DNA of 64,000 nucleotides. It comes from Volvox africanus. Lineage: Eukaryota > Chlorophyta > Chlorophyceae > Chlamydomonadales > Volvocaceae. Below the pieces are notes generated by a model. The model was not told the DNA's origin and searched no databases. It saw only the letters and a program-made list of their open reading frames with translations. The stretch spans positions 4,936,001 through 5,000,000 of the forward strand of contig BSDZ01000010.1 of assembly GCA_030268105.1 (NCBI GenBank), given 5' to 3'. Position 1 is the first letter of the stretch; every line of letters begins with the position of its first letter. Both the position numbers and the translations under genes were made by a program. Shown here piece after piece: positions 48,235-60,929 of the stretch.

Positions 48235-51200
48235 GGGACCCCCTACCACACCGCAAGCAAGGAGAAAGGAATGACGGAGAGGAGCGGACTACAGGGCGGT
48301 GGTCATGGCCTGTGAGGTGCATGTATGTCCTTGCTATGCCGTAATTTCGCTCTCCCAGGCCACAGACCAGCCCCATATCCTGCCAGGTTTTGTGCGGCGA
48401 CATATCCCGTAGGGTCAGCCAGGCAACGGAAAGGGGGCATCATAATGCTTGTGGTTGTCCGTGGTGGTGGTGGTAGTAATGGCACTGATGCAACCATTGG
48501 GAAGGTTGTACGGCCTTACTCCGAATGGAGTACAGCAGTAGGAGCATGCGCATTTCAGCGTCAGGTTCCCAGAGTGCTCAGCGCTTATGTTTACGTGTGT
48601 ACCTGACGATTCCTGAGTGTGGAACACGATGGACGGTGGAGGAGGTCTTCAGCTGCCGTTGGCGGTGCCGGCGTATATATATGTATATATATAGGGTTTT
48701 AGGGTTTTAGTAGTTTTAGTTAAACCCTAAACCCTATATATATACATATATAATGTATATATACGTTGCGGTGCGTTTTTTCAAGGAAGATACCACACTG
48801 TTCGAAATCGCTCGCGGTCTCTAGGCTATTCCTGAATTTGGATGACCTCATCATCTGACTTCCTGAAAACACTGTGTAAGGGCGCCATAGGGTTGATCAC
48901 ATTCGTAGCTAGCCTCCCTCGCTAGCGAGTGACCAGGCAAGGCAGCAGGTGAACGCATGTGTACCGCCGCTGCGTCCTGGAATAGACCGATGAATGGAAA
49001 CGCCCGCCGCACCATCGGGATGATGTGGATCGGGATGATATTACCTCACCTCATTCCATAGGGATGATGTGCTGTCGGTGACACAGCAGTACGTGGCACT
49101 ACCTGAATGCGGCTGGAAAGTGCGGCTGATCGCAGCACGTCCTTCCAAAACTTGTGCCTCATCCCGTCCGAACACCACTTGTTCAAAACACGCGCAGTCC
49201 CAATTCCGAAGAGTCGCGTGATTTATCATCCATGCCCACTTATACTTCAACCGTGCGACTCCGACTGTATAAATGCCACACAAGCATGCAACCGCAAATG
49301 CCAGGACAATCAGCGCAGCAGGCCACAAAACAACCGGGCGCTTTCGATGGGCTCTGACCGGGGCGGCAGGGCCCGTCTCTGCAGAAGTGCACACACGCAC
49401 ACACGAAACCGCAAAGCGCACAAAGGGGCCTTCCAGACACCTTCAAGCTCCCTGCACGTCCCCCGTGCACCAGCAACCAGCAGCTGACAAAGGGACCTGG
49501 ACTCCCTGCCAGCTAATTGGATAAACGAGCAGCCAACCTGCTGTACTTTTACTTTTCTGGCGCTTTCTTATGGAAGTCGCTGACTCCCTCCTTCCCTTTG
49601 TCTTTTGAATCCCGCCTCCAACACCGTACGTAACGACCTGAACCCTCAACCTTACCTGCAGGCCACTTCTCAGTCCCGACCTCGACGCGTACAACATCCA
49701 TCGGAAAACCGTAATAGTCCAGAGCATAAGGAAATGCAAACCGGTTAATTATACGGCAAGCTGGACAGGGGCTCGCAATCCGAAAGAAATGAAAACAGCT
49801 TTGTAGTTGTACACGAACAGGAAGAAAAGCTCTACATGAACAACGGCTTGGATGCAAACCTCACGCTCCAGCCACCCTGGCTGCCGCAGCTTAGGAAAGG
49901 GACTATGGAAACAATAGATGGAGAGAGAGACAGCGGAACGTCTGCCGCCGTCCACCTGCCGGCCCAAGCGGGTGCGACCCTGGGGGGCTCCTACACTTCT
50001 CCCCCTTCCATAGACGAAGGTCGATGAAGTGCTCCTCAGCGACATGGCACAGCGCAGGCCTGCACAGCTCTCTCCTCGTATCCGAACGCACCGCAAACAC
50101 ACAAACAATCGTGCGGCCTACACAGACGGATCAAGGTGGCACTTGAGGAACGAGGTCGGACGGAAGAACGATCGAAACGCGTGAGGTTTTGGGAGCGCCG
50201 ACATACGTGACGGAGAACGCGTCAGCGCAAGCGGCCAAACTCCTCAGCGGCGGGCCTGATCACGCTGCGGCCTGCTAGCCTCGGCCCGACCTGCCAGCTG
50301 CCGCTCCACCCCGTTTCGCCGTACCGGTTGTTGCCCCTCTCAACACGTTTCCGCTCCCGTTTACACTATTCGCTTTCGACGGTGGTACACTGGGTCAACC
50401 TTATCAACATGCTACAATAGCTGCACTCTCTCACACACATCCGCATACCGGGCAACGGGCAACCTCATCAACATCCACACACAGCCAAATCAGCAAACAA
50501 TACGCCGCGAACGCTGTGCACATCAGTAAAATGTGCCCCTTGCGGGCTGGGCCCACACTCTTGGCGGCACGTAAGGGGGCGCCTCTCATTCGTTCCAAAA
50601 CGCTCCCAAGTTTGCCAGCGACTCAACCACTGCCTCCTTCATCGCGGCTTTGTCAATGAGCAGCGGCAGCCTCAGCTGGAAGAAGCAAGTGTGGGCCGTC
50701 AGAAGCAAGGGACCCGCAACTCCGCCGGCCCCGCTGCTGCTGACCCTTCCGCCGGTCCCAGGCTGCTCCCAGCTGCTCGCAGCGTCAGGGTCCACGCCGA
50801 GCGTCATTACCCCATCGCTGCTACCGCTATCATCGTCTCTGCCACCGCTAGAAAATCTGCTGCGTTCCCCCTCGGCATCACCGGGAGATCTGCTGCCGCT
50901 GCCGCTGCCGCTGCCACGACCGCTGCCGCTGGAGCCATTTTGGCCATCTTCGCCGCCAACATTACTACTGTTTCCACTAGCGCTCCCGCTTGCGTCGCCG
51001 CCGCTGCTGCTCCTGCTGTTGCTGCCGCTTGCCATTTCGACCGGCTCTGTTCCACCTGAGAAGTTGGCGCCTAAGTCGATATCACCCCTGGATGCGCCAT
51101 CAGAGGTTGGTGAGGCGACCGGGCCGTCGCCGACAAGAACGCTGCTACTATTGCCACCGTCGTCACTGGCGCTGGGTCTCGGTGTCCCCGTACCCAGTTC

Positions 51201-51296
51201 CAAGCCCGCGGCGACAGCAGGACTGGCTGCAGCGAATGCTGCGGCCTCTCTTACGACGCTGTCATCCGCTGGCCGGGACGGCACCAGCTGCAGCTG
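48235..51296. repeat. Right copy of the 3,061-bp tandem duplication
   Basis: It is the same unit as 45174-48235. This copy is continuous with the complete HECT gene to its right, so it is taken as the original and the left copy as the duplicate. Confidence 0.95.
48674..48756. repeat. Telomere-like inverted repeat with AT arms (right copy)
   Basis: This is the same element as at 45613-45695, shifted by 3,061. It lies about 1.8 kb downstream of the HECT stop codon, on that gene's 3' side. Confidence 0.9.
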
Positions 51297-54200
51297 CTGG
51301 CTGAGGTGCTTGAATCCGCCCGCTGGCAGGTGGGAGATGCCCGTCCAGAACTGCAGCAAACGCCGCTGATCGTCCGCGGACAGCTCCGAAACCACGCTCC
51401 AAAATGCTTTAAGGACGGCCTGCCGGAGGCGCGTGTGCCGGAGGCACGACAGGTGTTTCCGGGAGGAGGAGAATTAAGAGGGTAAGTCAACTCACGGAAA
51501 GCCGACTCGCGAAGAGCTAGAGAGGCAGGACGCGCACAGAAGGGCAGGAGGGAACAGAACAGGCGAGGCGATCTACGTAACGCCCAGGCTAGAGAACACG
51601 CACTAAGATTATAAGATGCAGCACTCACACACACACACACATGCAATAGTCCAAACCAGAGCTGATTTCTCATGTTAGCTCGTAGCTTGTAGGTTCCCCC
51701 TTCAATTCACCCCTTTGCCTTTCCTCCCCAACCTTTCCCCTGGATGCACGCTCCTCACCTGCTCCCCGTCGCTCTTGAACGCCGGCGCGCTGGTGTGGCT
51801 GCGCCAGGCGTCCACGTCAATGCCGCCCACCTCTCCCCCTAGCCGGCTATTAAAGGCCGCGGCGCTGATGGACCGCAGGCGGGTCGCCAGCAGCTCCACT
51901 CGATCGTCTTCGTCCGAGTCAGGGATCCTGAACAGAGCCTCCGCCAGGCCCTGGGCCAGAGCCGCAACCTGAGACCACAGATATTCCTTTACCGCCGTCA
52001 GAACCTTAAATAATGTAATTCAGGAAAACTGTTAGCATCAAAGAACCACTTCCGCAGCTACTGGGGACTGCCGTACGATATTTGCAGGTTAGATGCGGTG
52101 CGAGTAGTCTCTAAGCCAAGTTATGTACGGTGGCCGTATGGCTTGATGTTTTTTTATCTTGGCTTGATGGCTCCATAGTCTTAGTCTGCAGTCTTCTTAC
52201 CCTATTGGGACTACCTGTTGCAGTAGTATAAGGCCCTTGACAGCCGCTTCTGACCGCCATGCTTACATTGACTTCTGTAGCAACTTCCAGGAATGGCAGA
52301 GAAGTCGGGTTCTGGCGACATAGAGAGGAATGTGTTTGTCTGTTTTAACGACTGTTGCGTCCACAGCAGTTTAGCGGCAGCCCGGATCCTGCCGTTGTAG
52401 TGTTACCTGGTGCTTCGCCTTTCTTTTACTTCCCGCCCCACCCTCCCGTGGTTCAAGTTCAGGTGTGGTGCTTCGGTGCCGATAAACGTATAACAGAACC
52501 TCCGACTCGCCCACAGCTGAACACTCCATTCAGTACCGGTACGTGCATCTGAGGTACCTGACAGCGCCTAGGGTACGTGGGAGACTTACAGCATCCAGCT
52601 TGTGATCGTCCCAGCCGCCGCGTCCCTCCTCCCCGCCCTCAGCTCCTCCGTCGACCAGGAGCCCGCCGTGCTTGGAGCTGCAGCCCCAGGTGCAATAGAA
52701 CTTGACTAGCCGGTCCAGGTAGTCACGGCGATTGGCGGCCGTCACGGCGACGTCCTCCCCGGCATAGCCCGGCAGCAGGGGCACCTCGTGGGCCAGACCC
52801 AGATGTCCACAGGACGCCACGAAGGTGAGACCCAGAGCTGGCGTGGGGACAGAAGGCAGGGGAGCGGAGGGGCGAGCAAAAGGGATGGGAGTGGGAGGAG
52901 GTGTGGGGAAAGGTGTGGGAAGTGAAATCTCATAATGAATGGCAGGAAGGCATAACATTGGGGAGTGTAAGGTTAGATATTCACAGGAGTTAAGATGCTA
53001 GACACTGCGACGAGCGAGAGGCTGCAACCACCGGGGCGTGTGTATGCACTGGAGGAAGGGAAGGGACGAATTCTGGGGCCGACATTCTAGGGACAACCTT
53101 TTGACGGCGCGGGCGGAGCGTGTTGGCTCGATTGTTTAGGGGTGGTGGGCAGTGGTGAAGCGGAATAGAATACGTCCTGTGCCGAAATGCCTCGTTGACG
53201 AAAACTTCCAGACACAATCCATTTTACATGCGCTGGCGCTATTACCCCCTAACGAGCTGGCCTCTGTCGCCATGCATATCCGCGCAACCTTACGGCGTCT
53301 ACTTAACATGGATGACTGATCGCAGCGCACTCCCAGCCTCCCAGCCTCACTCGCAGTCTCACTTTCGTCTCCAAGCCCGACAAGGCCATCACCATCGCAG
53401 TATAAACCCGAAGATTACGAACAGCATACTGACCTTGTCACGACTGTACATTGTCCGGTAGAGCCCCACCATTCCACGCCTGCAAGCCCCCTACTCCAGC
53501 TATCTCATAACATACGGCCCGATGCCCAAACATGTTTGCTATATTGGCTCCTTTCCCCTTCCCAACCTCTCAAACCCACCTAACCTGAACGCATCCGCCA
53601 CTCTGCAGCCGTTCTCCACTACCCGATATCTCTCCCCCACCCCACTCACTTACCCTCCACGTCCTTGGCAGCCGCGATCTGTCTGCACGTGGTCGCCAGC
53701 CGGGGCTCCAACTGCGCCAGGTCCGCCATGCCGAGCCGGTCCCGCCCCGCCTCTCCCGGGTGCTGCAGCAGCTTGAACAGCGCCGTGGACAGGTGGACAC
53801 CCAGAGGCACACGGGCGCGCATCGCCAAACCTGCGGCATGATACCCGCGGCACACGTCACGTCATGATTGTTGACAGCCCCACGCTTGAGGCTTACGGAA
53901 AAACCTGATGTACGCCTCGCGAAGGACACGAGTACACAGGAATGTGGCATACGAGAGCCACGAAAGGACAACGATGAGAGCCACACTGACCCTCATCATG
54001 GAAGCTCATCCCGGAGAGACACAGGGAGGACGCACCTTGGCTACATATCACGTATATGTATGTGTATTGCCTATTGAATGCCCCCCCTGGCTTCCAAGCT
54101 CCTTATTTCGTAACCAGTCCCGGGGCTCTGTCCCTTGCTTGTTGCAGTTCCCACAGGGGCTACGCACCCACCCACCGAGAATCCTTCCAGCGAATCTGAG

Positions 54201-57200
54201 CAGCTCTAGCTGGTCCTCCTGCTGACTGCCCGCGGGGCTAACGTGCAGCGCGCGCGCGTCTCCTTCGCACAGACGGAAGAGACCGGCGTTCGGGTCGAAC
54301 AGCAAAGCTGCAATTTCCGTCAGCCATTCGCGGAGGACACCTGCCCGGGGCCCCGAGTGCATTTCAGGTGCGGGGTCTTGGTAAGGAGGCCAGTCCAGGA
54401 AAGTAGGAGGGAGGGAAAAAAAGCGGAGAGATGGCTACGGAGGGTTTTGAGATCCTTGCGGCTTACAGCCGGCTTGGCAAATAGCCAGGCGGGGTAGAGC
54501 TTTGAGTGATGTTCTGGCGATTGGGGCACATGAGCACATTAGCAGATTCACGGAACGGCGAGGTGGCGAAGTGGAGCATATGCACAGGGTTGCAGCCCTC
54601 AACCCTCGAACCGCTTTTCGCCTCCACCTAGTCGACGCTGTTACCAGGCGGGTAGCATGCGACTCAAATCGGCACTTACACACACCAACATGCCGATGAG
54701 GTGCAGTGAGCTGCCTCAACGGAGCGCTACTTATGAATAAACGCATCCATACCATCGCCGTAGGCCTCCTCGTCCTCAAATTTGATGCAAATGCCCTCAT
54801 GTTCCAAGAAGCCCTCCACATCCATAAGCGACGCGAAGGAGGTGCCCAGCATGTCCGACCTGGGGGACGTAACAACGTGACAGGGCATCCAAGAGGAATA
54901 TCCAAGAGGGCGAACGGGGGGGTCGTGCTGATGTCACGAGGCCGACTCACGAGTGCGAAGGGGCCGCAGCAGAGCGAAATATTGGCGTGTGTCGACGAGA
55001 GCTCAGCGCGGGTGAGGAATATGAAAGCAATGGCAGGAGACTGTGTTGACAGATATCCGGGTTGGGAGCACACGGACACGATCACCGAAACCCATGGGGA
55101 CTCGAAGGGCGCTGCGAATGCAGCGACCATGAAAACATGGGCAGCTAGGATATGGCGGGCTACAGCCAAAAGAGTGTATGACAAGATATCATGAAAAGTG
55201 AGCCGCTCTTGTTTATCCAAACCCTCTTCACTTCCCGGGTCCGAGTACGGTTTCCGAACTAGGCGTGTCCCTCTCCCCCCCCACCAGCCCCGGTTCGCAC
55301 CTGTCCACGTAAATAACGGGAGCATCGTAGTCGTCCTCGTCATACACATACGATAGCGGCTTTAGGAGATTGTCCAGGGCTTGCTTGTAGTACGCCGCAG
55401 CCGGCGCGCAGCCCGCCAGGCGGGGGTGCCGCCACACTGCCCTCTCGCACAACTCCCCCGCTCTAGACCCCCCTTCCAGCAACTGCGCCACCAGACACGG
55501 GCACTGGAACGCACGATAGAGCGAATCGATAATCACGAGTCCTCCGGCTGGCAGGGCAAGAGAAGCTGGGCCAGAGGCTGCGATGGTGGCGCCCCCAGAT
55601 TCGGCGGCAGATGTAGGCCCAGGGGGTGCGACCGCAGCGCCCACCTTTTGCGCTGATCCCGCGGCGGTCGACGCAGCGACCGCGACAATAGGCAGCACCG
55701 CAGACGCAGACGCAGCGGCAGATTGCAGTGCTATGGCCGCCATGGCTGCCGGGACAGTGGATGTCGCCTCCTCTTTAGCTGAGCACGAGTCTGAGAAGGA
55801 TGTCTTGGGAGGCAGGTGCTCCAGAGAGGGGGCGATGTCGCCGGGTTGATGTCCCATACAGTTCCTTGCATGCTCACCGACATCGCGGCACCTGTCTGAT
55901 GGCTCACTGTCGTAGCGGTCACAACCACCCTCGTCACTGCTTCTGGCGCTGCTGCCCTGCTGCGGCGGCGTCGTTGTAGAAGGTCCCGGAGAGGCTGCAG
56001 CGGTCAGCGCTGAGGCAGTGCCGTCGCTAACACTCTCCAACAGGTCTCTGGCTGGGCCCGACGGACCCGGTAGCGCCGCTGCTGCGTCATCAAGCCGCGT
56101 CAGCTCGGCCGCCGCCGCTGTAGCTATGGCCACATCGCCAACCGGGGGAGCCCTGGGCGGTTGCGATGCCATGGCGCCAATCGGCAAGATCGCGGCCGCC
56201 GCTCTGGGCATTCCGGCCGCCGTCATCATCGCCGCCGGAAGGCCACCGCCATCGCTGACAGCTGCGGTATCGACAGGGGCGCTGACGGGCGCTGATGCCG
56301 CACCCGCCGGCAGCACCTCGCCCCCTTCCTCCTCACCTTCTGCGTCCAAACCACCGACTAGCATGTAAACATCACATGCGGCCTCCAAGACGGAGGTCAC
56401 GTCCTGAAGCCAGTCCAGGCAGGGTGGAAGCTCGCATATCGCCGGAGTGCACGAGCAGCAGCGAGCGCCCTCGTCGCTGCTCCCGTCGTCGCTATCGTCA
56501 CCGCCTCCTCCTGCATCTGTGGGTCCTACGTGGGACGAGGCAGGAGAAACAGGCCTTCCGTCACTTAAGCAGGTCTTATTTATTTAATGACTGGAAAGAC
56601 AACTTCGTTTTAAATGGGGACTGAACGGGCATTAGCCGATATATGTAGAGCTCCCGCAGGCATTCCCATGGCCCCAGGAGCAACGACATCGTGCGGCCTG
56701 GTGTTTGCGTGCGGCCTCAGCAAACAAGTCGCCCTGAAGTTGAAACCCTTTCTGTATGGTATCGCTTTCTTCTTTACCGGGCCATGACGCAACCTGCAAG
56801 CCTACAACTTCGAAACGATCACGATCACGTATGTTGACACCCTCCCCTTCTGATTACCTTCAGCTGATCTTCCCTCCCCACGCCGCCCACCTCCGTTCCT
56901 GACAGCGCTATCAGCGCCTCTGCTGGTGCAATGCGAATGCGCCTGGACGTGCAGCTGCAGCAGCAAATCCAACATGCTAATGACCAGCGGCAGCTCCAGG
57001 GTCGTGCCGGCAGCGGCCCTGGCCATTGAGCCTCGGGTCGGTGGCAGGCTTTCCTCCATGTCCGCGCCGCCGCCATCCGACCGCCCTTCCGTCCGAGCCA
57101 GGATACCCGCCTGAGATCCCAGATCGAGGATCGCATGGAAGAGGCTGCGGTGGCAATTCCAGCCGGATGGCACTATGCACAGGGAGGGCGTGGTGCCACG

Positions 57201-59159
57201 GGGGTAGCCCACCATAGCCATGCGTCCAAACGCTTCCTGCAAAGGGGCGAGCACGCGCATCCAGATGGCAACGCAGTTTGCCGCGCGTATCATTTACCAA
57301 TCAGCGCGGGTTTTCTCAGTGTATCCTTCTGCTCTCCGTTACCTCGTTTGCTAAAACCAACGTAGTGAGCACCGCTGCCATGCTCCGGGTAACTCACATC
57401 ACCCCACAACCTGACAGGGATAATTCACTAGAACACAAACCTCAAGGAAGATAATCTCTGCATGAAACGCCGCTGCAGCTTTCCCAGCCATCACCCAGCT
57501 ACGATCGGACATCACCCAGCTACGATCGGACACACCCACCAGAAGCTGCATAGCTGCATACGGCTCCAGTACCTCGATCACCTGGAACCGCAAGTCCCGA
57601 GCCGCAGAGGGCGATCCCGGGGGCGTTACCCTACCACCAATGGCTGCCGCCGCCGCTGCACCTCCACGGCCATTTCCGCTACTGCTGCAACCACTAGAGG
57701 CGCTGGGGCCCATGCCCTGTGCTGGCGGGAGCCGGCTGTATTCGTCCAGCATGTTGCTCAACTTGCTTCCGTAATAACTCAGCTGCTCAAGGACAACGCC
57801 CACGCGTTCAGCAGCTTTAGCTAGCAGCTGCTGCAGTGCCTCAAACATACTCTCGCGTTGACGAGCCTCTCGCGCCTGACTGACTGTGCCACTGCCGCGT
57901 CCGCCCCCTCCAGTTCTCCCGGAGGTGCCGCTGCCGCTGCCGCTGCTGCATCTGGGACCCCGTGCTGCGCGGTCCACTCGGACGCTGCTCCCTGCTCTCT
58001 GTGAGATCTGGCACGTGGAAACCTCCGCCGCTGCAGCGGCGGGGTTTCCATTAGTGGCGGCGGTCGCAGGTGCTGGCCTCGTATGGTCAGGTAGGCCCGT
58101 CTCTCGGCCGATCCAGCCGTTTGCCTTGAGCTCCTCCACTGCTTGCAGCAGAGCGATATGGAGCTGCAGGGCACATAGACCTTGGTACAGTTCGCCGCCG
58201 GGCGCAAACGATGTGGGCAGGTCCAGTAAGTCCGAGCAAGCCTTCACCACAGATCCGGCGATGGCGGGCTTGTACGGCATCAAAGCCCTGACCAAAGAAA
58301 CTGCTGCCTGCAGGCAAGGTCCATAGGAGACGAGGGGGTTGCAGCGTAGGACATATGGACATCCAAATATTTTCAGTTCGCAAGGAATGGAAGCATGGCG
58401 CATGAGGCACCCTCTTTCATTAAATTACAGGTCTAAAGCATTATCTAACATGGGCTTCACCAGCGCCACCCCGTTGATCCAGGTCACTTTTTCAAACCAA
58501 GTATTTGAGCGATACAATGATGAAAGGGTTGCGCTTCTGAGTTAACTCATCCTTTTTATATTCCAGGGCTTCAAAACGAATACATACCTTCATCAAGCTG
58601 TGCTCCCAAGCATCCGTCCAGTTTGTGAAGGTGCATGGCAGCAGGGAGACATCCGCCGCGGCACTGATAATGCTTTGCAATCTGGTGGTGCCAGCTTGCA
58701 TGGCCATGGCGGCCATAGCACGACCTGTGACCTGCCGTACGGTATGGAGAGGAGGCCCGCGTGCTTCCAGCTTAATACGAGCTTTGCCGGATAAATGCCT
58801 GTGGACGGGAGGACTTGGAGTTGATGATGACTCGAAACAGGCTTCATGCACTTCGGATCCCGTGGCCAGCCGGGCCTCGACCGCAGGCACTTGGTACTTG
58901 CCAAGACTGACAACCCGCGACTACCTACCTTCCTGGTGTGCACGCAAACTCGAAGAGTTTCTGCATACGATGAATTACCTGGGGAAAAGCGCCTTGAGAC
59001 GCACCACGTCTTGCACACCGACAGGGCGGTGCCATCGGGCAATAACTGCGCCAAGCCTGCTCGTAGGGGGAAGAAGATACCGATCCAGTTGCAGCCCCAC
59101 GGCATCGGGATCGATGTCTAGTCCACAGTTCGACAGAAATCGTTGGACTAATCCTTGTA
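50586..59159 (-). CDS. HECT-type E3 ubiquitin ligase, UPL5-like (11 mapped exons, 5' end not found)
   Basis: HECT ligases take ubiquitin from an E2 onto a Cys and pass it to substrates. Exons (minus, all phase-consistent): 59159-58979, 58798-58588, 58308-57441, 57236-56891, 56516-55301, 54859-54753, 54340-54176, 53830-53654, 52837-52590, 51968-51759 and 51419-50586, about 1,520 codons. The HECT domain runs from FLEHEGICIKFEDEEAYGDG through GVLREWLTEIAALLFDPNAG, GLAMRARVPLGVHLSTALFK, ALGLTFV, VTAANRRDYLDRLVKFY, DVDAWRSHT, LLQFWTG and LPAGGFKHL to HTCFFQLRLP. The Cys of HTCF is the expected ubiquitin acceptor. The GVLREW form and C-terminal layout recall plant UPL5. Upstream exons are partly low-complexity, with no recognised substrate domain. 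A Ser/Gly-rich insert of about 190 residues precedes the catalytic loop. A CA microsatellite (about 51628-51645) lies in an intron. Confidence 0.92.
57489..57530 (-). repeat. In-frame 21-bp tandem duplication inside the HECT gene
   Basis: CATCACCCAGCTACGATCGG plus A occurs twice back to back (57489-57509, 57510-57530). It encodes the repeated heptad SDRSWVM in the third mapped exon. Being a multiple of three it keeps the frame. Confidence 0.9.
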
Positions 59160-60350
59160 CTGGGAGGTCTGGCCAGGCAACTGCGTTGCAATCGCATAGA
59201 AAAATAAGGCCCCAAGCAAGTCGAGCGGAGGCATGGGAGCTGACAAAGAACATACCAAGGCTTATGTGACTGACACCTAGTTGCACGGAACAAGTCAGAA
59301 GCTGCATCTTCGTCCCCGAGACAGCTTTTGTCCACACTAACGGATGTCCACCCGTTTAACCTCCTGTCTGAAAAATACTAAGCTTATGGCATTACGTCTA
59401 TTTCCTTAGCTTCAATGCTTCTTTGAGCAAGCGTGAAAATTTAGCAACATAACTACGCCATCTGTGTTGTTTATAGTAGTAAACACAAATACAAAACAAA
59501 AGTATCCGGTATCTTGATTGTATTCAAGCGGCGTTGAAATGTTGTTGCTTCACAAGGAGGGTTTCCTCTTTGTTGGCGATGGAACCGAAACCAGACATCC
59601 TTCTACCGTTATTATGCGACATTGACATCCTTGTTACATATATTGCAAACAATTTGCAAAGGGAATTTTGCTTTAATAATCACGCTGACAGCGAAGATTT
59701 GAGAGAGATTTGAAAACTTGTCTATACGCAGTGACCGACCCGCGTCCAATAGTGCGGAATAATGATTTCTGGGGAACGCAGGCTTCAAACACCTGGTGTC
59801 ATCTGGGGTCACCGACAGGTCGATGACTGACACCACTGCGTTGCCCCAATTGCCATCGTCATTCCTACTTGAAATCCATAACCGACCACGCACTCGCACT
59901 TTGATATTCTTGGTATTACGTCAAAGCAATCTTTTCATTATAATTGGAGCTTGATGGTACCACGCATCCCGGCCCCTCCCAGCTGTGCTGAGCCGCCGAC
60001 GTCCGCCAGGCGGTACTCCTTTGAGATGGCCGATGCACATGGGGCAGCAACAGCTGCCTAAGCTTAAGACCACCGACAGAGATGTCAGTAGGCCTACAGT
60101 TTTTAACTACTTGCAACGTGCGTTGCACATTCTGTAACAGTTGCAGACATCTCACCGCGAGTATGGGTAATTTGGCGTTCGCATACAGGACATAGAGATG
60201 ACATCACCTGCACGCACAAGCTCGCAAAGCTTTGCAGCTAGATCCCACCAGGTGAGCCAATGCAGCTATTTGTCGGTCTGTTCTCGGCCACAAATGAACT
60301 TAACAACCGCATTGTTGTAGTTGTGCCACCGAGCATATGCTCCACCTGTC
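59160..60350. other. Unassigned stretch, possibly 5' exons or upstream region of the HECT gene
   Basis: I could not place the HECT start codon. A minus-strand stretch at about 59775-59899 (MRVRGRLWISSRND, VVSVIDLSVTPDDT, donor-like gtgttt) faintly recalls the first strands of a ubiquitin-like domain, which UPL5 carries. The remainder of such a domain was not found, so this is speculative. Base composition becomes AT-richer to the right. Confidence 0.3.
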
Positions 60351-60359
60351 AATTCAATC

Positions 60360-60900
60360 AGGTGATCCAGACGCCCTAAAGTGTAAGATATAAGAGGTCT
60401 TACAGAAGAGATCGAGATTGAGATGAACTATGGTGAGCATAACGCTGATACATTTTAAATCAACTAGCAGCAAAAAGAACGGCTTTTTCACAGCCTGTAC
60501 CGGCCCTTCTATTATTGCGCATTTACTATCGGCTTCATCTTTTGGCAATAAAGCAATTTGACCCTTTTCTCCAAATTAGGAAAATTTTCATTTCATTCAT
60601 TTATTTCCTATTTTGCCCCTTCTAAATCTTTGAGGGCTTCATTATAATTATTAATCTGATGAACTACAGAATCTGAATATTTTTTGAACATTTGATGAAT
60701 TCTTCTCCTTTTATACCGCTTGCAAGCTTGTTCGATATTCCTGATGCTTATTGAGAATTTTGTTTTAATTTTTTTGAAAGCTCATTATGTTGCTTAATAT
60801 TTAAATTAATTTCCGCAGTCTATTTTTTTCTATTTTTTCAACATTTCCGTCCATTTTTAAACTAATATAGGATGGAAGTTATTTACAAAAACGGACATTT
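60360..60900 (-). pseudogene. AT-rich degenerate bacterial-like coding remnant
   Basis: Minus-strand frames, broken by stops and shifts, carry coiled-coil-like text (HNELSKKLKQNSQ, INNYNEALKDLEGAK) and a C-terminal piece (LDLFCKTSYI). The layout could fit a second HlyD/AprE-type adaptor, but the match is weak. Base composition and position tie it to the adjoining EmrA-like remnant. Confidence 0.3.
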
Positions 60901-60929
60901 GTTTTCCTAAATGGATACTAGGTGTATCT

